64,000 nucleotides of DNA, from assembly GCF_027853965.1 (NCBI RefSeq), contig NZ_JAQGLB010000015.1, positions 146,392 through 210,391 of the forward strand, given 5' to 3'. Made by a program: the position numbers and the translations under genes. Within the stretch, counting starts at the first letter, position 1, and each line of letters starts with the position of its first letter. Below are positions 52,101 through 62,300 of the stretch, piece by piece. Source of the DNA: Saccharopolyspora indica. Its GTDB lineage: Bacteria; Actinomycetota; Actinomycetes; Mycobacteriales; Pseudonocardiaceae. The notes under the pieces are model-generated. The model saw only the letters and a list, made by a program, of their open reading frames with translations, was not told the origin of the DNA and did no database searches.

Positions 52101-52257
52101 GGGCACCAACTTCTTCACCCACGGCGGGCATTCGCTGCTGGCCGCGAAGCTGGCCCAGCAGGTCCAGCGCGAGACCGGGGTGCGGGTGCGGATGGCCGAC
52201 GTGTTCAACCACCCGACCCCGGCCGAGCTGGCGGGCTTCGTCGAGTCCGGCGGTTAG
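49165..52257 (+). CDS. NRPS module C-A-T, predicted glycine-activating
   Basis: 1030 aa from a GTG overlapping the cyclase gene. Condensation domain: HHLVFD at 135-140 in place. Adenylation domain: A3 YTSGSTGRPKG, A5 NVYGPTETT, A8 GNRIELGEVE, A10 NGKVD. Carrier protein: FFTHGGHSLLAAKL with phosphopantetheine Ser990. No release domain. Specificity residues read against GrsA give D-I-L-Q-L-G-V-I-W-K, one change from the glycine code DILQLGLIWK. The module should condense the finished polyketide with glycine for ring closure by the Dieckmann cyclase, as in tirandamycin assembly. Confidence 0.92.
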   Translation: MTRTREEAGPVPASSKETALWLLERLVPGAGVNNLHLAFRVTGGVDPALLTRTLDVLVARHEVLRRAFRAEESGLVRETVPELVVPLERETCPPEAAAARLADFVAAPFPLDGSPMLRALVLGVGADDVVCVVVHHLVFDTVSAAVLLDDFVAVYDGLAAGAPPQRASGWAQAVAEPEARPESLAYWREQLRGVRPDRLALALVPPGPSASADPDEAAVLGDQVEVELSGEAVGAVATAARALRVPEAVVLLAAYAVLLHAHGAGPDLVIGSPLNVRGSDAPRAIGYHVNVAPLRIAVDPEAGFAALVRAARDAFFGALAHHDVPVDDLLGEIPRSGGSWRHTVFRHVFNYVPHTGPAEFTVGGRPAAAEPVATRYSKFDLEFFLLPRPDGIRVRAVHNTGVVSNADAHAMVLRYDRLLVDLAGDAARAVGSVPVAHAGDLEVLTAANSTAREVPFPTVPAVLGAVVAAQPDRVAVVSADRAVTFGSLWTMAGSVRDRLRAAGVGRGDVVALLAARGPELAAAVFGVWLAGAAYLPLDPEHPVQRLAYQLADSGAAAVLVGASARVPDEIGCPVLELADAVAGPGPDEPPAVPVTGADPAYLIYTSGSTGRPKGTLVGHAALANLIGHFAADLGAAADTALWSTTFSFDISALELFAPLVRGGRVVVAPDEAKLDGRVLAESVRDHDITLLQATPTTWRQVLGEAGHALAGRTVLCGGEPLPAPLAAELVATGCSLHNVYGPTETTIWSTCARIGAAGERIGVGAPIANTTAFVADEQGRELPVGVIGELCIAGAGVALGYHGRPELTAERFRTRPGRGRHYRTGDRARWLPDGTLEVLGRADRQVKLRGNRIELGEVESVLLGLAEVSAVAVTVLGEDEGAVLVAAVLGTEQPGLRERLWSSARAELPAAAVPQDFVFLERFPLTGNGKVDHPELRRMLSERAAPAAGPAGAQAAVDPATAGIIARFAELLDRADVVAGTNFFTHGGHSLLAAKLAQQVQRETGVRVRMADVFNHPTPAELAGFVESGG

Positions 52258-52284
52258 TCCGATGTGGACCCGATGGCGGGGTGC

Positions 52285-53100
52285 TCAGCGCAGCGGTGCG
52301 CCGAGCACCTCGTCGTGGTCGGCGCGCAGCAGCGGGATCAGCTTGTCGGCGTTGGGCAGCGCGTAGAACCGGTTCTCCCGGATCGCCTCCAGCGTCATCT
52401 CGGCCACCTGCTCCGGTGCCATGCCGTCGTGCTTGGTGCGGCGGGCGTGCTCGGCCAGCTTCCTGGCCTCCGGCGGCAGCGACTCCGGGCCGTCGCCCTC
52501 GCGCGGGGTGTTCGGGTCGATCGCGCTGACCACCGCGCCCGGGCACAGCACCGTGACGCCCACGTGCGGTGCGCGGTCGGCCAGCTCCAGGCGCAGCGAC
52601 TTCGACAGCCCCACCACCGCGTGCTTGGCCGCGGTGTACGGGGCGATGAACGGTGCCGACACCAGGCCGCCGATCGACGAGGTGTTCACGACGTGCGCCT
52701 CGGGCTGCTCCAGCAGGTGCGGGACGAAGCTGCGCACGCCGTGCACGACTCCCCACATGTTGACCTCGAGCACCCAGTGCCACTCGGCCAGCGGGATGTC
52801 CCAGCTCCGGCCCATCCGGGACACGCCGGCGTTGTTGCAGACCACGTGCACCGCGCCGTACTCGGCCACGGTCCGCGCGGCGAGGCGGTCCACGGCTTCG
52901 GGATCGCGCACGTCGGTGGGCACTTCCAGCACGTCCGCTCCGGATGCCCGGATCCGCCGCGCGGTCTCGGCCAGCGCCGGTTCGTCCACGTCGGCCAGCG
53001 CGAGCGCCATGCCCCTGGCGGCGAAACCCCCGGCCAGCGCTCGGCCGATCCCGCTGCCCGCCCCGGTGACCACCGCGATCCGGCCGGCCAGTTCTCGCAT
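52285..53100 (-). CDS. Short-chain dehydrogenase/reductase
   Basis: 271 aa from an ATG at 53100 behind GAGGAAG. Classical SDR: TGAGSGIGRALA (cofactor loop), NNAGV, catalytic Ser in VNTSSIGGLVS, YxxxK in YTAAKHAVVGLSKSL, and ADVDEP after beta-2, where Asp suggests NAD preference. Convergent with the NRPS (27 bp) and divergent from the PKS. An SDR that oxidises a ring hydroxyl to a ketone is part of nocamycin-type tailoring; a similar step is plausible here. Confidence 0.9.
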   Translation of the reverse strand: MRELAGRIAVVTGAGSGIGRALAGGFAARGMALALADVDEPALAETARRIRASGADVLEVPTDVRDPEAVDRLAARTVAEYGAVHVVCNNAGVSRMGRSWDIPLAEWHWVLEVNMWGVVHGVRSFVPHLLEQPEAHVVNTSSIGGLVSAPFIAPYTAAKHAVVGLSKSLRLELADRAPHVGVTVLCPGAVVSAIDPNTPREGDGPESLPPEARKLAEHARRTKHDGMAPEQVAEMTLEAIRENRFYALPNADKLIPLLRADHDEVLGAPLR

Positions 53101-53246
53101 GTTCTTCCTCCGCGTCTTCCTTGCCCAGCACCGGATTCCGGTCGGAACGGGGCGCATTTCCCCGTGCGGCAGCGAGTCTAGCGGTGACGGTGCTCACCGG
53201 GTAGCGCTGCGCGCAGGCGGGGCGGGCCCGGTCCGGGCGCGGCGCA

Positions 53247-53279
53247 TAGGGGGGCTCTAGGGGGCGTTGCCGGGGTAGC
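53247..53279. promoter_or_regulatory. TAGGGG repeats at 11-bp spacing, site 3 (PKS promoter)
   Basis: 11-mers TAGGGGGGCTC, TAGGGGGCGTT and the weaker GCCGGGGTAGC. A TACGTT at 53297 starts 21 bp after the last heptamer, nearly the same geometry as at the P450 promoter. It lies between SDR and PKS and could serve both. Confidence 0.65.
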
Positions 53280-53361
53280 CGGGCGGTTCGGGTCACTACG
53301 TTCGATGTTCGGGACCAGCTGGTTTCGCCCTGTCCATCGAGAGTTCGGGGGTCGAGTCGAC

Positions 53362-56300
53362 GTGACGACAACTGCCGCGGAGCCGAACGAGCCGATCGCC
53401 GTCGTGGGCATGTCGTGCCGGCTTCCCGGCGCACCCGATCCGGGTGGGTTCTGGCGCCTGCTGCGGGAGGGGCGCTCGGCGATCGCCGAGGTGCCCGCGG
53501 ACCGCAGCGCGCAGTGGGACCCCGAGGCGCTGCGCCGGATGCCGACGACCCGCGGTGGATTCCTGGAAGCGGTCGACCGGTTCGACGCCGGTTTCTTCGG
53601 CATCTCGCCCCGGGAGGCCGCCGCCACCGACCCGCAGCAGCGGTTGATGCTGGAACTGGCGTGGGAAGCGGTCGAGCACGCCGGGCTGCTGCCGGTTCCC
53701 GGCCGGGTCGGCGTCTTCGTCGGCGCGATCTGGGACGACTACGCGCTGCTGACCCACCGCCGGGGCCCGGATCTGGTCGACCCGCACACGTTCACCGGGC
53801 TCAACCGGGGCCTCATCGCCAACCGGGTCTCCTACGCGCTCGGCTTCACCGGGCCCAGCATGGTGGTCGACACCGCCCAGTCGTCGTCGCTGGTCGCCGT
53901 GCACCTGGCCTGCGAGAGCCTGCGGCGCGGCGAGGCCGACGTCGCGGTCGCGGGCGGGGTGAACCTGCTGCTCGCCGCGGAATCCGGGCTCGGCGCCGCC
54001 GGTTTCGGCGGGCTGTCCCCGGACGGGGACTGCTACCCCTTCGACGCCAGGGCGAACGGTTTCGTCCGCGGCGAGGGCGGCGGCGCCGTCCTGCTCAAGC
54101 CGCTGGCCGCGGCGCTGGCCGACGGGGACCGGGTTTTCGGCGTGCTGCGCGGCAGCGCGGTGAACAACGACGGCGCGTCCGTCGGCTTGACCGCGCCGGA
54201 CGCCGACGCCCAGCGCGACGTGGTGCGCGCAGCCTTCGACGCGGCGGGGCTGGCCCCGTCGGCGGCCCAGTACGTGGAGCTGCACGGCACCGGCACCCCG
54301 GTCGGGGATCCGGTGGAGGCGCGCGCCCTCGGTGCGGCGCTGGGCACCGGCCGCGACGCGGACGAGGCGCTGCTGGTCGGCTCGGTGAAGGCCAACGTCG
54401 GCCACCTGGAGGGCGCGGCGGGCATCGTCGGGTTGCTCAAGGTGGTGCTGAGCCTGGACGCGGGCGAGATCCCCGCCAGCCTGAACTTCCGCACCCCGAA
54501 CCCGGACATCCCGCTGGAGGACCTGCGCCTGCGGGTCGCGCGGACCGCCGGGTCGTGGCCGCGCCCGAGCGAGCCGCTGGTCGCGGGGGTGTCCTCGTTC
54601 GGCATGGGCGGGACGAACTGCCACGTCGTGGTGACCGCCGCGCCGGAACCCGCCGCGCCCCGCAGGCCGTCGGCCGAACCGGGAGCCGTGCTGCCGTTCG
54701 TGGTGTCCGGACGCGATGCCGCCGCGCTGCGCGCGCAGGCCGCCCGGTTGGCCGACGCCGAGCCGGGCTCGCCCGCCGACACGGCGTTCTCCTTGGCCAC
54801 CACCCGATCCGCGTTCCCGCACCGCGCGGTCGTGCTCGCGGGAGACCAGGACGAGCTGGCGCGCGGCCTGGCCGCGGTGGCCGGAGGGCTGCCCGCGGCG
54901 TCGGTCGTGCGCGGCACCGCGGCCGAGGGGCGGCGGGTCGGCCTGCTGTTCGCCGGGCAGGGCGCACAGCGCGCGGGCATGGGCCGCGAGCTGGCCGCGC
55001 GGTTCCCGGTGTTCTCCCAGGCGTTCGACGCCGTGTGCGCGGAGTTCGCGGACCTGGGAGTGCCGGGCTTGGCCGACGTCGTGCGCACCGGGGACGGTTT
55101 GGAGCGCACGGAGTTCGCCCAGCCGGCGCTGTTCGCCTACGAGTTCGCGCTCGCCGAGCTGTACCGCTCGTGGGGCGTGGAACCGGAAGCCGTGACCGGC
55201 CACTCCGTCGGCGAGTTCGCCGCGGCCTGCGTCGCCGGGGTGCTCTCCCGCGCCGATGCCTGCCAGGTGGTGGCGGCTCGGGGCAGGCTGATGCAGGCGC
55301 TGCCCGCCGGTGGGGCGATGGTGGCGGTGGAGGCCGCCGAGGAGGACGTGCGGCCCCTGCTGGCGGGCGCGGTCGACCTCGCCGCGGTCAACGGCCCCCG
55401 CGCCGTGGTGCTCTCCGGAGCGGAGGACGACGTGGCCGCCGTGCTGGCGCGGCTGCCGGAGTGCCGGACCAAGCGGCTGCGGGTGAGCCACGCGTTCCAC
55501 TCGCCGCTGGTGGAGCCGATGCTCGCCGAGTTCGCCGCGGTGTTGTCCACTGTGGAGTTCTCCGCGCCTGCCGTGCCGTTCGTCTCCGCGGTCACCGGAG
55601 CGGTCGCTGCCGACGAGGTGGCGTCCCCGGAGTACTGGGTGCGCCACGCCCGGGACGCGGTGCGCTTCGGCGACGCCGTCGCAGCGATCCGCGACCTCGG
55701 GATGACGGACCTGCTCGAAGTCGGCCCGGACGGCACGGTGGCCGCGCTGGCCCGCGAGATCGGCGGCACGACCGTCCACACCGGACCCAGACCGGACCGG
55801 GCCGAGGACGCGGCCGCCCTCGCCGGGGCGGCCGGCTTGTTCGCCCGCGGTCTGCCGATCGACTGGACGGCCGTGGTCGACGGCGAGCGCGTGCCGCTGC
55901 CCACCTACGCCTTCCAGCGCACCCGGCACTGGCTGCCCGCGGCCCCCTCCGCGAGCCCCGCCGTCGCGCCGCCGCCCGCAGAGCCCGCTCCCGAGCCCGA
56001 GGCGGTGCCCGCGGACTGGAGCGCCGAGGACCTGGTGCTGCGCACCGCCGCCGCGGTGCTCGGCCACGCCGGTCCGGATGCCATCGACCCGGACGCGACC
56101 TTCCGCGACCTGGGCCTGAGCTCGCTCACCTCGGTGGAATTCCGCGACGCCCTCGCCGCGGCCACCGGACTGCGCCTGCCTGCCGGGCTGCTGTTCGACC
56201 ACCCGACTCCCACCGCGCTCATCGCGCACCTCGACTCCCGCCGGGACGGCGGAACCCCGGACCCGGGCGATGCCACCAGCGCCGAACAGTCCGATGTGGA

Positions 56301-59300
56301 TGACGACCCGATCGCGATCGTCGGGCTGGGCTGCCGGTTGCCCGGTGGCGTCAACTCGCCGGACGACCTGTGGCGGCTGCTGCGCGAGCGCGGCGACGCC
56401 GTCGGCGCGTTCCCCACCGATCGCGGCTGGGACCTCGACGCGCTCCACGACGCCGACCCGGCCAGCAGCGGCACCTCGTACACGCGGTCCGGCGGGTTCG
56501 TCTACGACGCTGACCGGTTCGACGCCGCGTTCTTCGGCATCAGCCCGCGCGAGGCCGCGGCCATGGACCCGCAGCAGCGGCTGCTGCTGGAGACCTCGTG
56601 GGAGGCCGTGGAACGGGCGGGCATCGACCCGCTCGTGCTGCGCGGCAGCGCCACCGGGGTGTTCGTCGGCGCGATGGCCCAGGAGTACGGCCCCGGCATG
56701 GTCGACGCGGCCGATGCCGAGGGCTACGCGCTGACCGGGAGCACCGTCAGCGTCGCCTCAGGCCGGATCGCCTACACCCTGGGTCTGGAGGGCCCCGCGC
56801 TGACGGTGGACACGGCCTGCTCCTCCTCGCTGGTCGCCCTCCACCTCGCCGCCCGGTCGCTGCGGGCGGGGGAGTGCTCCCTGGCCCTGGCGGGCGGGGC
56901 GGCCGTGCTGGCCAGTCCCGGGATGTTCGTCGAGTTCAGCCGCCAGCGCGGGCTGTCCCCGGACGGCCGCTGCAAGGCCTTCGCCGCGGGTGCCGACGGC
57001 ACGGGGTGGGCCGAGGGCGCCGGCGTGGTCGTGCTGGAGCGGTTGTCCGATGCCCGGCGCAACGGTCATCCGGTGCTCGCGGTGATCCGCGGGTCGGCGG
57101 TCAACTCCGACGGTGCTTCCAACGGCCTGACCGCGCCCAACGGGCCGTCCCAGGAGCGGGTCATCCGCACCGCGCTGGCCGAGGCGGGCCTGACCGCCGC
57201 CGACGTGGACGCGGTCGAGGCGCACGGCACCGGGACCACGCTGGGCGACCCGATCGAGGCCGAAGCCCTGCAGGCCACCTACGGCCGCGCGCACACCGCC
57301 GACCGCCCGCTGCTGCTGGGCTCGCTGAAGTCCAACATCGGGCACACCCAGGCCGCGGCTGGCGTCGCCGGAGTGATCAAGATGGTGCTGGCGATGCGGC
57401 ACGGCGTGCTGCCCGCGACCCTGCACGTGGACGAGCCGACACCGCACGTGGACTGGTCGGCGGGCACGATCGGCCTGCTCACCGACGAGACCGAGTGGCC
57501 GGCCACCGGACGCCCGCGCCGGGCCGGTGTCTCCTCGTTCGGCATCAGCGGGACCAACGCCCACCTGATCCTGGAAGAAGGCGCCGGGCGGCGGCAGGAA
57601 CCGGCCGGGACGCCGACCGCCACCGGTCCGCTGGCCTGGACGTTGTCGGCCCGCGGTGCGGACGCGCTGCGCGGGCAGGCCCGGCGGCTGGCCGAGCACC
57701 TGGACGCGCACCCCGGCGCCACCGCCGCCGACGTGGCGGTCTCGCTGCGGGGCCGGGCGATGCTCGACACCCGCGCCGTGGTCGTCGCCGGTGACCGCGA
57801 GGCGCTGCTCGGCGGGGTGCGGGTGCTGGCCGACGGCGGCACGTCCCCGGCCGTGGTCAGCGGGCAGGCGCGACGCCGCGCGAAGCCGGTCCTGGTGTTC
57901 CCCGGTCAGGGCTCGCAGTGGGCCGGGATGGCGGCCGACCTGCTCGACGACGAGGTCTTCGCCGCGAAGATCGACGAGTGCGCCGCCGCGTTCGAGCCCT
58001 ACGTCGACTGGTCGCTGCGGGACGTGCTGACCGGTGCCCCGGGGGCGCCCGAGCTGGAGCGCGCCGACGTGGTGCAACCCGCGTTGTTCGCCGTGATGGT
58101 GTCGCTGGCGGCGCTGTGGCGGGCCGCGGGTGTGCGCCCGGCGGCCGTCGTCGGCCACTCGCAGGGCGAGATCGCCGCCGCGCACGTGGCAGGTGCGCTG
58201 AGCCTGGCGGACGCCGCGCGCATCGTGGTCTTGCGCAGCCGGGCCCTGGGCGTGCTCGCCGGGCGCGGCGGCATGGTCTCCCTGCCCGTTCCCGTCGCCG
58301 AGGTCCGCGAGCGGCTGGCAGCCTACCCGGACCGCATCGGCGTCGCGGCGATCAACGGCCCGGCCGCGACCGTCGTCGCGGGCGATGCCGACGCGCTCGA
58401 CGAACTGCTGGCCGAGTGCGAGCGGGACGGGGTGCACGCCCGCCGCGTGCCCGTCGACTACGCCTCCCACTCCCCGCACGTCGACGCCATCCGCGACGAG
58501 CTGCTGGACCTGCTCGCCGGAGTTTCCCCGCGCAGCGCCGAGATCGCGTTCTACTCGACCGTCAGCGGAGGTCCGGTGGACACCGCCGGTCTCGACGCCG
58601 GCTACTGGTTCCGCAACCTGCGCCAGCCCGTCCTGTTCGAGCAGGCGGTGCGGGCGGCGCTCGCCGACGGGCACGACGCGTTCGTCGAGAGCAGCCCGCA
58701 CCCGGTGCTCACCATCGGCGTGCAGGAGACCGCGGACGCGGCGGAATCCACCGCACTGGTGTGCACGTCGCTGCGCCGGAACGAGGACGGTCCGACCCGG
58801 TGGCTCACCTCGCTGGCCGAAGCGCACGCGGGCGGCCTCCGGATCGAGTGGCCCGCGCACGCCGGGGCCCGGATCGCGTTGCCCACCTACGCCTTCCAGC
58901 GGCAGCGGTACTGGGTCGAGCCGTCGACCCGCCCCACCGACCCGGATCAGGCCCGGCTGTGGGCCGCCGTCGACGACGCCGACGCCGACGCGCTGGCCGA
59001 GGTGCTCGCGCCGGACGGCGACCGGGCCGCATCCGACGCCGCACTGCCCGTGCTGGCGGCGTGGCGGCGGCGCACCCGCGACCGGGCCGCCGCCACGCCC
59101 GGGCACTACCGCGTGCGCTGGCAGCCGGTGCCCGAGCCCGCCGCCACCGCGCTGCGCGGACGGTGGCTGGTGGTGGTTCCCGACGGCGCCGAAACGCCGG
59201 ACCTGCCCGCCGAGCACACCGCCGTTCCCGTCGTGCCGGGCACCGACCGCGCCGAGCTGGCCCGCGCGCTGACCGGAGCGCTCGCCGGACCGGACCCGGT

Positions 59301-62300
59301 CGTCGGTGTGCTCTCGCTGCTGCCCGGGCTGATCGACACCATCGCCCTCGTCCAAGCGCTCGGGGACACCGGCAGCTCGGCGCGGCTGTGGTGCGCGACC
59401 CGCGGCGCGGTGGCCACCGGACCCGACGACCGGGTCACCGCCCCCGCCCAGGCCCGGCTGTGGGGACTGGGGCAGGTGGTCGCGCAGGAACATCCGGACC
59501 GCTGGGGCGGTCTCGTCGATCTGCCCGCCGAGCTCGACCAGCGGGCGCTGCGGCGGCTCGCCGCCGTGCTGGCCGGGGCCGCGGGCGAGGACCAGGTCGC
59601 GCTGCGCCCGTCCGGGATGTTCGGCAGGCGGCTCGTTCCGGCGCGCGGCACGGCCACCGGGACCGGCCCCGATCCGCTGCGGGGAACCGTCCTGATCACC
59701 GGTGGCACCGGCGCGCTCGGCGGGCGCGTGGCCCGGTGGCTGGCCGCCCGCGGCACCGAGCACGTGGTGCTGGCGGGTCGCCGCGGTGCCGCGGCACCCG
59801 GTGTCGCAGCCCTGCTCGACGACCTCGCGGAGACCTCGACGCGGGTGACCGCGGCGGCCTGCGACGTGACCGACCGCGACGCCCTGGCCGCGCTGCTCGC
59901 CGAGCACCCGCCGACCGCCGTGGTGCACGCCGCCGGGGTGCTCGACGACGGCGTCGTCGACGGGCTCACCCCGGAGCGGGTGGCCGGGGTGCTGGCCGCC
60001 AAGGCCGACGCGGCCGAGGTGCTGCACGAGCTGACCGCCGGACTGGACCTGGAGGCCTTCGTCCTGTTCTCCTCGGTGATCGGCGTGCTCGGCAACGGCG
60101 GCCAGGGCGCTTACGCCGCCGCCAACGCGCACCTGGACGCGCTCGCGGAACTCCGCCGCGCCGATGGCCTGCCCGCGACCTCGATCGCCTGGGGAATCTG
60201 GTCCGGCGGAGGTATGGCCGATGGCGGGATCGAGGACCGGATGAGCGGGCGCGGCCTGCTCGGCATGGACCCCGACGCCGCACTGGCCGCGCTGGGCACC
60301 GCGCTGGAGCGCGGTGAGACGACCCTGGTCGTCGCCGACGTGCGCTGGGACCGGTTCGCCCCGGTGCTGACCGCTGCCCGCCCGAGCCCGCTGATCGCCG
60401 AACTGCCCGAAGTCGCCGCCCTGGCCCGGGAAACCGCGGGCGAGCTGTCCGGGTTGGCGGGACGGATGGCGGGCCTGGCCCCCGACCAGCAGCGCCGCGT
60501 CGTGCTCGACACCGTGCGCGACCACGCCGCCGGTGTGCTGGGGCACGCGAGCGCCGGCGCGGTGGTGGTGGACAAGGCGTTCCGCGAGATCGGGTTCGAC
60601 TCGCTCACCGTGGTGGAGCTGCGGAACCGGCTCGCCGCCGCCACCGGCCTGCGCCTGCCGACCACGCTGCTGTTCGACCACCCGACCGTGACCGCCGTCG
60701 CCGACTACCTGCACGGCCGCCTGCGCCCCGATGCCGAGGCGGCCGCCGACGGGGGAGCGGTCGTCGCGGCCCGCACCGGCCCGTCCGACGAACCGATCGC
60801 GATCGTGGCGATGGGCTGCCGCTTCCCCGGCGGGGTCCGCTCTCCGGAGGAGCTGTGGGAGCTGCTGGTCGACGAGCGGGACGTGGTGTCCGACCTGCCG
60901 TCGGATCGGGGGTGGGATCTGGGTGGGTTGTTCGATCCGGATCCGGATCATCACGGTACGTCGTACGTGCGGTCGGGTGGGTTCTTGCACGATGCGGCGG
61001 AGTTCGATGCGGAGTTCTTCGGGATTTCGCCGCGTGAGGCGTTGGTGATGGATCCGCAGCAGCGGTTGTTGCTGGAGACGTCGTGGGAAGCGGTCGAACG
61101 GGCCGGGATCGACCCGCGCGCGCTGCGGGGCAGCCGCACCGGCGTGTTCGCCGGCATGGTCTACCAGGACTACGGCACCCGCCTGCACGAGGCGCCCGAG
61201 GGCCTGGGCGGGTTCCTGGTCACCGGCAAGTCCTCCAGCGTGATCTCCGGTCGCGTCGCATACGCCCTCGGGCTCAGCGGGCCCGCGGTGACCGTGGACA
61301 CCGCCTGCTCGTCGTCGCTGGTCACCCTGCACCTGGCCTGCCAGGCGCTGCGCGCGGGCGACTGCTCGCTGGCGCTGGCCGGTGGTGCGACGGTGATGGC
61401 CGCACCCGGCATGTTCATCGAGTTCAGCCGCCAGCGCGGCCTGGCCCCGGACGGCCGCTGCAAGCCGTTCTCGTCCACTGCGGACGGAACGGCCTGGGGC
61501 GAGGGTGCCGGGATGCTGCTGCTGGAGCGGTTGTCCGACGCCCGCCGCAACGGTCACCCCGTGCTCGCCGTGGTGCGCGGTACGGCGATCAACTCCGACG
61601 GCGCGTCCAACGGGCTGACCGCGCCCAACGGTCTCGCCCAGGAGCGGGTCATCCGCGACGCCCTGGCCAACGCCGGTCTGTCCACAGCGGACGTGGACGC
61701 GGTGGAGGCGCACGGCACCGGCACCACGCTGGGCGATCCGATCGAGGCCCGAGCGCTGCTGGCGACCTACGGCCAGGACCGCGCCGAGCCGCTCTGGCTG
61801 GGCTCGCTGAAGTCCAACATCGCCCACCCGCAGGCCGCCGCCGGGGTGGCCGGGGTGATCAAGATGGTGCTCGCGCTCCGCAACGGGCTGCTGCCCGCAC
61901 TGCTGCACGTCGACGAGCCGACGCCGCACGTGGACTGGTCGGCCGGAGCGGTGCGGCTGCTGACCGAGACGCGGCCGTGGCCGGAGGTCGACCGACCGCT
62001 GCGGGCCGGGGTGTCGGCCTTCGGCGTCAGCGGCACCAACGCCCACGCGGTGCTGGAACAGGCCCCGGCCGAGGACGCGCCCGCAGCCGTCGCCGACCGC
62101 GCCGTGCCGCTGGTGCTGGCCGCCCGCGACCCGCGGGCCCTGGCAGCGCAGGCGGCCGAGCTCGCCGACCGGCTGACGGCCCCGGCAGCGGCCGGTCTGG
62201 TCGACACCGCCTTCTCCCTGGCCACCGGCCGGACCCCGTTCGACCACCGCGCCGTGGTGGTCGCCGCCGACCGGGCCGCCGCCGGGGCCGCGCTGCGCGA

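Noticed and set aside
53296..56448. Long minus-strand open frame (1050 codons) opposite the PKS loading module
   Set aside because: Composition is typical antisense of high-GC coding DNA; the plus strand encodes KSQ-AT-ACP.
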